A stretch of DNA of 31,360 bases, taken from positions 1 through 31,360 of IMG/VR virus record IMGVR_UViG_3300008108_000238; one strand, written 5' to 3'. The translations under genes and the position numbers were made by a program. The notes under the pieces were generated by a model. It searched no databases, was not told the DNA's origin, and was given only the letters and a program-made list of their open reading frames with translations. This document shows, piece by piece, positions 16,341 through 27,500 of the stretch. Position 1 is the stretch's first letter, and each line of letters opens with the position of its first letter. This stretch comes from a virus.

Positions 16341-19300
16341 ATGGCTGAAAATTTTCTATCTTTTAATTCCTCAGAAGAATTTAGAAAAAAATTAATTACA
16401 AGAAATTTACCCCCTTATAAAGTGGAGGGAGTTTTTTCTCAAAGTATTGGTGCTCAAAATTATGAATATAACCCTCAAAGTCTTAATGTAATTGATTCAC
16501 CCGATTTTGATAGAACAAGACAATCCGCCGACAGATTATATGTTCTAAACACTTTTGGCCCTGATGGAGGGTTTGGAAATTCGATTAATTTTAACGGACC
16601 ACCATTACCTGTGAAGTCCAATTCCGGCCCATATGAACCTGTTGAAACTAATTTAGATCTTGTTAATGAATTTTATATAGATGTTGCTTATACACAAAAT
16701 ATGTTTGGGCCCGAAGGTGGGTTCAATGCAATGTACGATGTAACTGATATTCAAAACAATAATAAAGTTTATTTACCATATTGGTCTCCACCATCTTTCG
16801 CTAATAAGGATTATACCGCCTATGAAATCATACTATTAGATTTCAATAATCAAACACCTGCGTCAATAACTAAAGATTCCTATTTGGCTCAATTGGCGGC
16901 TAAAAACTTACAGAACGCTCTGAAATATAGGGCGGCAATTATTACCGAACAAGATGTAAATTTCAAAACTAACATAGATGGTATTACCGCACCTGATGCC
17001 ACTGATTCGGCTTTAAGAGCTAATGCTCCTCTTACACAAAGAGATTATCGAATCACAACACCATCTGAAAATGATACATTTCTCAATAGATTAGGTGGTA
17101 ATTACATAATAACTTCCCCAATACCTGGAGATTATTTCAACGACGATCAAAAAACAAGATATACTACATCTGTAGGACAATTGGTTAATGTTCTGGCGGG
17201 AAGAAGTACACTACTTGGTGAAATTATTGGACCTGGTATATCGAGATATGTCGATGCGTCACAAATATTTTTACAATATACAAATAACGGACAAAAATCT
17301 GCTTTATTTGGTAACTTATCATTTAATAGATTCAGACCGGCATATAGTAATACAATTGCCGGTGGATTATTTGGAAACCTATTAACCACAGGTATAAATA
17401 ATGTAATAGATTCTGTTGGAACACAATTACCTGGTGACTTTTATTTAGGTTCAGTAATTTCTAACCCTTCATTTATAAACTCACCTGTTACTCAAGTACC
17501 GACAAATGAGTTTGGTAGAGAAACAGGGGCTCCTGTGTTTGGTCCATCTGAAGCAAGTATTCTTTATGAGGGTAATGAAAACAAATTGAATTTTGGTCTT
17601 GCAGGTAAATCAAGTGTTGATGGTGGAGGAATAACAGGAAATTTCATTTGGACTTCACCAAAATATAAAGATAACGCTGGATTTAAAGTTGGTGTTGGGG
17701 GGGATCCAAAAAAATTAGATGACGATTTCAATCAAATATCAAATCAGATTCTGTCTTCCGAATCAACTGAAATAAATTTTAGACCTGGATCTATATTAGA
17801 TGAGACACAACGACTTATTGATGCTGCGGATAGGGTAAGGGGTCAAGCAAGATTAAAGCATGTAGGAAACGCTATAAATCAGGTTAGTAAGGTTTTCAAT
17901 GATGGATATAAAGAAATGACCAAAGGATCCAAAGTATTAACATATGTTGATAACGCAACAGGACAAGCCGTTGGTCAAGAATACGCCAGAGTATTTGCTA
18001 AAGACACCCCTTATTACACATACAATGATTTACAAAAAAATCAGGGTATTACAACAAGTGGGAGAAGATTCACATACTCTGTTTTGGATAACACATATAA
18101 TTTGAACATCGCACCACTCAAAGGAACCGAATCTACAAATATCAAAGACAACAAGGTAAAAAAATATATGTTTTCGATTGAAAACTTAGCTTGGAAATCA
18201 GCCGGAAGACCAGGACTTACATATGATTCATTACCTGTTTGTGAAAGAGGACCTAATGGTGGTAGAATAATGTGGTTTCCACCATACGACATTAAATTCA
18301 GTGAAACATCAATTCCACAATTTAATAAAACAAGTTTCTTAGGAAGACCTGAACCTGTTTATACTTACAAGGAAACAAGCAGAACGGGATCACTTTCTTG
18401 GAAAATAATTGTTGATCACCCTTCAGTTTTAAATTTGATTGTTAATAAAGTTTTTGCCAACACAACAACAACAGAAAAAGCAAACTCAATAATTGACTCT
18501 TTCTTTGCGGGATGTGCAAAATATGATCTTTATGAATTGGCTATCAGATATAATACCATTCCAATTGATCAATTAAAAAATTACCAAGAAATATTATCAG
18601 ACCCAAGATTAACAGATGAAGAAATTGCTCAACAAATAGTTACAACAATACCAAAAGATAATAATAATACTCAGAACGATAATGTTGCATCGAATGTGGA
18701 TACAAATCAGTTTGCGTCATTTGAAAATAAAGGATTATATTTTCCATATGACGACCCAACAAGCTCCGCATCAGATTATGATTCAATATACAATACATAC
18801 ATAACACCATCTCAGAATAATAGTTATTATATATGGGATGGGGACAACGGAGTAAATTTTATCAATAATATTGTTAAATCAAACTATAATGATATTACCG
18901 ATAATCTTATACCACAATTGTATTCTGTTTTAGAGGGTAATGAAAAAGCAACAATCGAGATTAATTTAGAAGGATATGTTTCAAACAGATCAGATGAAAC
19001 AAAAAGAAAAAACTTATCAGAGGACAGATGTAAGGTCTTCAAAAGCTACATACTATTCAAAAATCTTGGAAACGGAAAAACTTTGAGTAAATATGATACA
19101 AGAATAACTTTTAATATCTCTGACTCAGGTTCATCATCAACTGCAACACCATCTGGTAATGGTTCACCCGTAAATTCTTGTAATTGTGGTGCGGAACTGA
19201 GTGGTAGCGATAATAAATTTTTGGTATCAACAATGGCTTGTAATTCGTCAATTATCAAAAAAATTACTGTCACCGCACCCCCTGTTGTACCCACAACCGA

Positions 19301-21212
19301 CAAAACAAATCCAAATGATCAGACAGCTCAAAATCCAAACGGGTCGGCTCAACCAATAAAACCAGTTCCTGGTGAAGATATTAATGACAAGATAAAGAAA
19401 AATATCGGAAAAAAAGTATTAAGACATTTATTATCAGAGTGTGATTATTTTGAATTAATCAAAGAATCAAACCCGATGTTTTATGACTCGATGAGAGATA
19501 AATTGAGATTCTTCGATCCCGCGTTTCACTCGATGACACCTGAAGGATTGAACTCAAGATTAACATTCCTTCAACAATGTATGAGACCTGGTGATACCAT
19601 TCCACAAATTTCAGAGAATGGACAACCTAAATCAAATGATGCAATCAATACGGCTTTTGGGGCGCCACCTATTCTTGTTTTAAGAATTGGTGATTTTTAT
19701 AACACAAAAATTGTTCCGAATAACTTACAATTAAGCTATGAACCTTTGGTGTTCGATATGAACCCTGAGGGAATCGGTGTTCAACCAATGATTGCTAATG
19801 TTACATTAAGTTTTGATTTTATTGGTGGAAGCGGATTGGCTAACCCAATTGAAAAACTTCAAAACGCATTATCGTTTAACTACTACGCTAATACAGAAAT
19901 ATATGATGAAAGGGCTGATGCAACTGAAGACACATCAGCAATAGACTCAAAAATATTTGAAGCACTTAACAAACCTGTTACAAAATCAGATGTTAATAAA
20001 CCGATTGAAAATAAAGGTGGTACGACAATCGGATCAATTACAAATTCACAAACCACAACCGTTTCAGGTAATACAACTACAACTGGAGATATAAACTACG
20101 AACAAGTATTTGATGAATATTTGGGAGCAACTGAATCTTATTTTAGTGACATTCCAAACTTTATGAAATTTGTAATTGACAATTACAATTATGGTATGTT
20201 AATGTTAGTTAATAGTAAGAGAGATTACCAAAATGGAAGCCCTGCGACCTCATCTTGTGCTACGGCAAAAATTTATGGAAAACCAAACGATGTCGAAAGA
20301 TTTATTGGTAAAGTATTTAATACAATTTACGATCAAATAGATAATGAAACAGACATAATTATGTTGAGACTTAAAGATACTGGATTTGTCGGAGCTGATC
20401 TTAAAAAGATTGGTAAGAATTATAAAAACTTTGTTAAAAAAATTGAACAGAATTATTCAACTGAAATATTAAATGAAATACAAACTCTAACTTCAAAACA
20501 ACAAGGTTATTCACAGTTTTATAGAAAATTAAATTTTGTGGAAAACGGAACAATAAGTTCTTTTGGTTATGATGGTAAAGTATTATCAAACGGAAAAACT
20601 GAAATTTATACAATTTCAGCAACCTCTTTATCTGCACCATCAACTTATGCTGACACATTATTAGAATTAAGAGGCGATTATAACAAAGTATCTACTGACA
20701 CATTAAACTTCATTAATCTATTAAAAGATAAAAATTTAATAGTAGATAATGGATACGACCCTTCTAATTCAACATATAAAATACCTGAAAACTATAACTA
20801 CATTGAAACACCAGCAACGGTGAAAGTGTTATATTTTGGATTATCAAAAATGTTTTTAGATCCGGCCAAGGTAGAAGAGTTCAAAAAAGCCTTGGTACAA
20901 GGAAACTTGAATACAATTTCTCAACCATCAAGTTTAACTGAAAAAATAAATTTAGTTGTAACAGAAATTATTACAGACTTTGAAAAACAACATAAGTTAG
21001 AACAAAAGATTATTGAGGAGTTTTTAAATGGAAGTGATTACCCAAAGTACAAAAAGTATACTGAGGTTGGAAGACAAAAACAAAGATCATTCACATTTAC
21101 CCTTAATTCAAATCCACCTAACTCTATAGAAAAAGATCTTAAAGATCTATATAAGAGTGTAAATGAAAATAACAATAAAGATACATTTATCGGTAAAGTA
21201 ACATTTAAATAA
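16341..21212 (+). CDS. Giant baseplate protein (tube-initiator-like domains and an OmpA-like domain)
   Basis: This 1623-residue protein is probably a central baseplate component. Residues about 610-700 (WFPPYDIKFSETSIPQFN, VYTYKETSRTGSLSWKIIVD, HPS) resemble the tube-like domains of T4 gp48/gp54, which start tail tube polymerisation. Residues about 795-930 (LYFPYDDP, then IEINLEGYVSNRSDETKRK and NLSEDRCKVFKSYIL) resemble an OmpA-C peptidoglycan-binding domain, in which the strand followed by GH(T/S)...R..A..V..YL is typical. Residues about 1110-1190 (VLRIGDFYNTKIVPNNLQLS, then GVQPMIANVTLSFDFIGGSG) match a motif common in baseplate proteins of large contractile phages. The N-terminal 500 residues are unassigned. 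The gene is followed immediately by the gp53-like gene (one base between stop and start). The fusion of several baseplate functions in one chain is inferred. Confidence 0.7.
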   Translation: MAENFLSFNSSEEFRKKLITRNLPPYKVEGVFSQSIGAQNYEYNPQSLNVIDSPDFDRTRQSADRLYVLNTFGPDGGFGNSINFNGPPLPVKSNSGPYEPVETNLDLVNEFYIDVAYTQNMFGPEGGFNAMYDVTDIQNNNKVYLPYWSPPSFANKDYTAYEIILLDFNNQTPASITKDSYLAQLAAKNLQNALKYRAAIITEQDVNFKTNIDGITAPDATDSALRANAPLTQRDYRITTPSENDTFLNRLGGNYIITSPIPGDYFNDDQKTRYTTSVGQLVNVLAGRSTLLGEIIGPGISRYVDASQIFLQYTNNGQKSALFGNLSFNRFRPAYSNTIAGGLFGNLLTTGINNVIDSVGTQLPGDFYLGSVISNPSFINSPVTQVPTNEFGRETGAPVFGPSEASILYEGNENKLNFGLAGKSSVDGGGITGNFIWTSPKYKDNAGFKVGVGGDPKKLDDDFNQISNQILSSESTEINFRPGSILDETQRLIDAADRVRGQARLKHVGNAINQVSKVFNDGYKEMTKGSKVLTYVDNATGQAVGQEYARVFAKDTPYYTYNDLQKNQGITTSGRRFTYSVLDNTYNLNIAPLKGTESTNIKDNKVKKYMFSIENLAWKSAGRPGLTYDSLPVCERGPNGGRIMWFPPYDIKFSETSIPQFNKTSFLGRPEPVYTYKETSRTGSLSWKIIVDHPSVLNLIVNKVFANTTTTEKANSIIDSFFAGCAKYDLYELAIRYNTIPIDQLKNYQEILSDPRLTDEEIAQQIVTTIPKDNNNTQNDNVASNVDTNQFASFENKGLYFPYDDPTSSASDYDSIYNTYITPSQNNSYYIWDGDNGVNFINNIVKSNYNDITDNLIPQLYSVLEGNEKATIEINLEGYVSNRSDETKRKNLSEDRCKVFKSYILFKNLGNGKTLSKYDTRITFNISDSGSSSTATPSGNGSPVNSCNCGAELSGSDNKFLVSTMACNSSIIKKITVTAPPVVPTTDKTNPNDQTAQNPNGSAQPIKPVPGEDINDKIKKNIGKKVLRHLLSECDYFELIKESNPMFYDSMRDKLRFFDPAFHSMTPEGLNSRLTFLQQCMRPGDTIPQISENGQPKSNDAINTAFGAPPILVLRIGDFYNTKIVPNNLQLSYEPLVFDMNPEGIGVQPMIANVTLSFDFIGGSGLANPIEKLQNALSFNYYANTEIYDERADATEDTSAIDSKIFEALNKPVTKSDVNKPIENKGGTTIGSITNSQTTTVSGNTTTTGDINYEQVFDEYLGATESYFSDIPNFMKFVIDNYNYGMLMLVNSKRDYQNGSPATSSCATAKIYGKPNDVERFIGKVFNTIYDQIDNETDIIMLRLKDTGFVGADLKKIGKNYKNFVKKIEQNYSTEILNEIQTLTSKQQGYSQFYRKLNFVENGTISSFGYDGKVLSNGKTEIYTISATSLSAPSTYADTLLELRGDYNKVSTDTLNFINLLKDKNLIVDNGYDPSNSTYKIPENYNYIETPATVKVLYFGLSKMFLDPAKVEEFKKALVQGNLNTISQPSSLTEKINLVVTEIITDFEKQHKLEQKIIEEFLNGSDYPKYKKYTEVGRQKQRSFTFTLNSNPPNSIEKDLKDLYKSVNENNNKDTFIGKVTFK

Positions 21213-21213
21213 A

Positions 21214-21540
21214 ATGGCAATTTATAATTATTCAAACAGGTACATACCTTTCATTTTTGATGGAAGACAAACTGTAGTTCCATACATAAAATTACCAAAT
21301 AAACCAACCGATAAAAGATATATCTATAAAACTGACAAATCTCGATTAGATAAGGTTTCACAACAATTTTATGGTAGTCCTTATTATGGGTGGTTAATAT
21401 TACAAGCCAATCCACAATTTACCGGATTAGAATGGAACATACCCGATGGCGCAATTCTAACAATACCATATCCTTTGAGGACATCTTTACAAGACTACAA
21501 GACCGCGTTAGATTTACATACATACTATTATGGCAGATAA
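21214..21540 (+). CDS. Baseplate wedge protein, gp53 / LysM-like
   Basis: This 108-residue protein starts one base after the preceding stop. The centre, RLDKVSQQFYGSPYYGWLIL, followed by ANPQFTGLEWNIPDGAILTI, corresponds to the LysM-like part of T4 gp53 (PRPEELANAIYGNPQLYWVLL) and to small tail X proteins of other contractile phages. In T4, gp53 bridges neighbouring wedges in the baseplate. T4 gp53 is 196 residues, so this is a minimal form. The end overlaps the start of the 2142-residue gene by 11 bases, which indicates coupled translation. Confidence 0.75.
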   Translation: MAIYNYSNRYIPFIFDGRQTVVPYIKLPNKPTDKRYIYKTDKSRLDKVSQQFYGSPYYGWLILQANPQFTGLEWNIPDGAILTIPYPLRTSLQDYKTALDLHTYYYGR

Positions 21541-24500
21541 TAAAGGTGATATATTTGTTGAAGCGGATTTTGATAACATCTTTTCAATTGACCCAAACAA
21601 AATCTACGATGAATTTGGAAATGTTCAGCAAAGACTTGTTAATCACGAAGAGTTGGTTATGTATGCTAATTTGGAATGTAATATATTACCAAGAACAAAA
21701 TTACAATTAGGTGTTGGGGCTGAAGAAAAGGGAACAAATGTTGTTATTGCGACCACCAAAATAAATTTTATGAATCCAGGAAATAAAAATTTCTTGGACA
21801 CATCTTGGGTAGATAATTTTACACCACAAACCATACTTAATGGTGATAATTTAAAAAATGCAAAAAACGGGCCGACAAACTCACCAACACAAAACGAGTC
21901 GTATGAAAAAAATCAATCTTTCATTTTGGCTGGCGATCAAACCGACGCCACAGCGCTTTTAGGTATTACAGGTATTCAATATAAAATTAATGCTTCATTA
22001 TTACCTACCTGTACAATTACATTAGAAGATGTCAGGGGTAGAGCTTTATTTGAACTTGGAGACCAATCTCCATATGCAGTATTTTTCAACATGCCATATC
22101 CCGTATTCTATTTAACAATGAAAGGTTTTTATGGGAAAGCGTTAAAAGTACCACTATCCTTACAAAATTTTAATGCATCATTTAATACAAATTCGGGTAA
22201 TTTCCAGATTACCCTGTCTTTCTATGGTTACAAATACACAATGCTATCTGAGATTCCAAATCAAGCTCTGATTGCTTTACCAAATATGTATGAAAGAAAA
22301 TATACATTTAAGCCAAAAGACAACCCTGATGCCCCAACATCCGAAGTTAAACAAGAAACTACAACAAGAGGTCGAGAAATACTCAATAATACCTATTCAA
22401 AATATATTGCAAAAGGATTAATTAAAGAAAGTTTACCAAAATATACAATTATTGAATTTGTTAACAAATTACAAAAAATAGACAAAGATTTGGCCAAACT
22501 TGTAAGTGAAGTTGATTTTTCAAGATTAACAGATATAAAACTATATGGTGAAACATTAAAATTATTAAATCAAGAATTAATTACCTTCAAAGGAGGAACA
22601 ACTAATTCTTGGTATAATACATATGCTAGAAAAAAAGATCCAAGTGATCTATACTACTATGTTAAAAACAAAGACGCAACATCACAAATAATAGTTAATG
22701 CATACATTAATAAAGACTCGAAAAAACCATTTGAGGTTATGGACGAGTCAAAAACTGAGTTGACAAAAATTTTAACAAAGTTCGAAAAAAAAATTCTAGG
22801 TATTGCAACATTTCAAGACTTAGGATTTGGTATTATACAAAATGATTTTTATTTAGACAATACAATAACAAATGTAAACGACTTTGATTTAAAAAAATCA
22901 TTTGAAGTCAATGGAGGTACTACTGGTATAGAATCACCTGAATTTTTAGCATTTACTGATACACTAAAATCTCTCCTTAGTAGCTATAACGATACTTTAA
23001 CCCTTAATACTACAGGATCAGATAGAAAAATAACATATTTTATAAATTTAGATAAATATAAAACTAAATTTTCTAATCTTGAAAAAAAATATTTGGAAAG
23101 AAAAGAAAAAATTGAAATTGAAATTGCCGACGCCATAAGAAAAAAGTTTCAAGATACAAATTTATTAGGGTTTGATCCTACTATCAGAAATGTAACGGCA
23201 ATTCTATTTGCTAATTGTGAGGCATTTATTTCACTTATGGATGAAGTTCATACTAAAAGTTGGGATGTAAGAAATGATCCCGATCGAAAAAAACTTCTTA
23301 ACAACGCCATAACTGATAAATTAGATACATCAACATCACCTGTTTATCCTTGGCCTCAAGTTTTAGAGGTAAAAGATAATGGTGAACAACAACAATATTC
23401 TTTGAAATACCCCGGCGATTATTTGGATGGTAGAAACTCGTCGATATGGCCTGAAGTCGAATTTGTTGAAGAGTTTATAAAAGGACAAACACAAAGAACT
23501 AATTTAATTAATACCCCTTCACAAACAGACAAGAATCAATTAACTGAACCAGGTATGGTTTCCATTTCAGTGTTGGATTTACCAATAAGTAATATTATAT
23601 ATCTTAACAAAGACGAAGTTAAATTTTTTTATGAAATATGGGAAAGATGTTTTGTACTTTCTCATTATGGTAGAATATCAAAAACAAACGACGGATCTTT
23701 GTATAAAGCGATTGCAGACTTTGAGGCAAATAATTTAATACAGGGTTTGGAAGGAACATCCAATAGTTTAAAGAAAAAACTTGTTGATTATAGATTCGAT
23801 TCAAAAAATATAATTGCTACTTTGAGAAATATATCCAATGGTGGACTGGGAACAAGTTGGCAATTACTCATAAGAGAACAATATAATACACAATATATTC
23901 AAAGTAATTTACAACAAAGTAATGGTATCTATGGGTTTACACAAATAAATAAACCAACATCGTTTACTTCAGAAACCGAGTTTAATTTTTCTAATTTTGT
24001 GTCGAATACAAGAACAAACAGCCAAGATTTTTTTGATATATACCCTTTTGGTATTACAAATTGGTTAAGATCAAACTTATCAAATGGAGCATCAACATCA
24101 ATTAATTCGGCAAACAATACGACTACTCTGAATTATAATAAAGACTTAAAATTTATAACAAATTTTAAAGAAGACGAAATTGAAAATAAAATAACTAACC
24201 TACCTGTTGTCAATTACAATTATTTAGAAGATTACTCAAAACAATTTGAGTATAGGATGGATCTTAAAGAAATATATGAAACAAGAACCCCTAAGAACTT
24301 TTTACCTACGGAAGGTTATTTGAGATATAGTGCTTCGACAGGACTTCTAACCTCCGAATTAATTCAAAAGTCAACTTCAATTATGAACACACCAATGTTC
24401 ATTAATTCAATATTGACGGCAAATTACAAATTCAGAAACAATAATAAAACACCATATGTAGTACCAGCATATTTGTTTTTGAATAGTTTACCATTGGCAA

Positions 24501-27500
24501 CACTTAGAGAAAAAAATAAAAGTTTTGCAAATAATAGTGTAACAGATTTAGATTATATATTTGCAACATTTAAAAAATTCGGTGCAGTACATAAAGTACC
24601 ATACGCTTGGATATTGAAATATGGGTCTATTTGGTATAGATACAAATATTGGTTAGAAACAGGAAATGATATCTTAACAAATGATTGGTCAAATTTTCAA
24701 TACAAACCAAACTATGATCCAATTACATTCGACTCTAATAAAACATACTCCTTGAATGTTCCACAGCCTAACGGATCAGTAAGCGCAACATCGATTGTAT
24801 TAGATACAATTGTTAACACATCATCAGGTATTCAAGCTTCAACTATGAATTTAGGATTTTATCCAAATCTTATAGATGAATTTAACTATTGTTATCAGGG
24901 ACTGGAGTTGATAGGCTCCACAAATGGATATACCGATTCGTCAATTAACAATGTTTTAGGTAATAAACTTAAATTGATACAATCTGATGGGGAGACAAAT
25001 GCAACACCAGTAATTAATCCTATATATCGGACAAGAGGATTCGATTCAAATAATTCAAATAGAACTCTATCTATAACAACTTGGTCAGCATTAGCTTATA
25101 AATTCTCATCTGAAACTCAAACAAAACAATGTTACATACTACCTTCATTTGGAACCGAAATGAATGAGGCAATTTGGGAATGTTTTAAAGAAAAAAACAC
25201 TAAACCATATTACAAAATAGAGAATGAAATTTCAGGAAACCAAGCTGTGTTTAATGGTTCTGCAAGACTTGTTTGGAATTCACCAAATTATGGTTATTTT
25301 GAATTGAGTGGTCTAACAAAACCAAGTCCGAGTGAATATATGAAGGAAATATTCAGTGGAACATCAGAACAGACTAATTTTGGTTTACAATCTTCAAACT
25401 ACACAAATATATCCGAAATATTTTCCACTTTTGACAAAATAATATTAGACTTATTTGAATCTGAATTTCTAAAATTCAGCACATCTATATATGATGCTGA
25501 CGACAATACTATAGAAAATTTTCAAAGTTTGTTTAGATCAATGATGTTGATAGACGAACCTCAAGGAAACAGCTTTCAAACTTTGCTAAGAGACGCTATT
25601 ACAAAACAAGAAAATAAATTATTTGGGGTGATAGAAGACTTCATCAAGTATGAAAAATTTATAAAAATTGGTAACCCATCTAGTTTTGACAGAAAGATAT
25701 TTTATTCTTTTGCGGGATTAAGTTCCGCAGACCCCATAATTCAAACCCCAATTGAACCATATTTATACCAACCATACCAACAAAACCTTCCACCAGATGT
25801 GTCATTTGCATCCTCAGTTTTGAACCAACCAACAGCTTGGAGAACATTACAATTATATGTTGGGTTTTCTGATCTACCAAATTTGACCTATGGAGGACAA
25901 TCTTATATAACAGATTTCTTTAGGGATATGAATGTGGAATTCAGTGAGAATAATATCAAAAATCTTTATCAGTTGATTAAGATTTATGCGACACAGAAAA
26001 TAATAGATCCGACACTAAACAGAGACAAATTTATTATATTACTTAATGAAAATCTCGAAAAGGTAAATCAGTTTAAGGATGGTATAATAGATCAAGTATT
26101 TCAGAATTCAAAATTAATCGAAACACTCAAAGATCAAATACTATTAGATTCCAATCCAAACGAAATTGACACAAGTGAAGTTGAGAATAAAACAATTAAG
26201 ATTGAACTTTGGGAATTATTTAAAGCGATTAACGACAAATGGATTGCCGGGGGAGATTTTGAAACAAAAACATTTTTTGAAGATGTAATGTTTTTAGATA
26301 GAACATCGAAAGATATTGGGGATGATATAATTGTTGATATTTTTAAAGTAAAAACAATACTTGAAGGAACTTTTAAAAATGCTGAAAAATATGTTGACGA
26401 AAACTTTAAAACAATTTCTAGTATACAACATATTATTATGTCTATTATACAAGATGCAAATTTTGTTGTATGGCCAATTGCTGGATATGTAAATTATTTT
26501 GGTATTCAAACGCCAATAAAAAATGCACAACCAAGAGTTGACGATCCTATGGATTTGGCTAATTCCCTGTTTGGAACATTTTTAAATGTGGACACAAGAA
26601 ATTCGTCGCCAAAGTTAGTGTGTTTTTATGCAAACAAACCATCAGATAACCTATCTATAGAAAAACCAGAACAAGGATATAAAAATGATAGTTGGAATTT
26701 CTCAACACCTGTAAATAACCCAATAAGATATACACCTAAGAAAAATTTTGCGGGAAGTAATAGGGCTATAGGATTTACTGTTGATGTTGGTTTACAAAAT
26801 CAAAATATATTTTTTAATGTGGGTCTAAATCAAACACCAGGAAAAGCGACCGCAGAAAGTATTGATCTTTTAAACAAAATGGGGAACCAATATGGTGAAA
26901 AAGGAGGATACACAGCGTCAGTATCATTATTTAATGTTTATAAAACAAGAAGTTACACTTGTGATATAACAATGTTTGGAAATGTTATGATCCAACCAAT
27001 GATGTATTTCAATCTTAGACATATACCGATGTTTGAAGGAACTTATATGATATTTGATGTTCAACACGACATTAGACCAGGGACTTTCGAAACAAAAATA
27101 CAAGGTATTCGACAACCAATTGCAACTCTCGGTAATGTTACAAAACAAGAGGCAATTATTAGAATAAAAAGTTTATTCTTAGATAAGATTTCAACAAAGA
27201 TACAGATCAACGCAAATGACGGTGAGGCGGTAAAACCAAATGAAACCCCACAAACTTTACAACAAGCGAATAACCAAATTATAAATTCATATTCAGGAGC
27301 TAAATCTCCTTCGGCGAATAACGATTGTGGAAGTTCATTGTACGGAGATGCTCAAGAATTTGAATCAGGAACCGCAATTAAAGTATCACCATCTGTTGCC
27401 GATGTTTGTACGATTATTGGAAAAACAACTGAAAATACAAATGGAAGAAAAGTATTATTATCTCTCGTTTGGTTAAAATCGGCAAACGCGGTCGGAAAGA

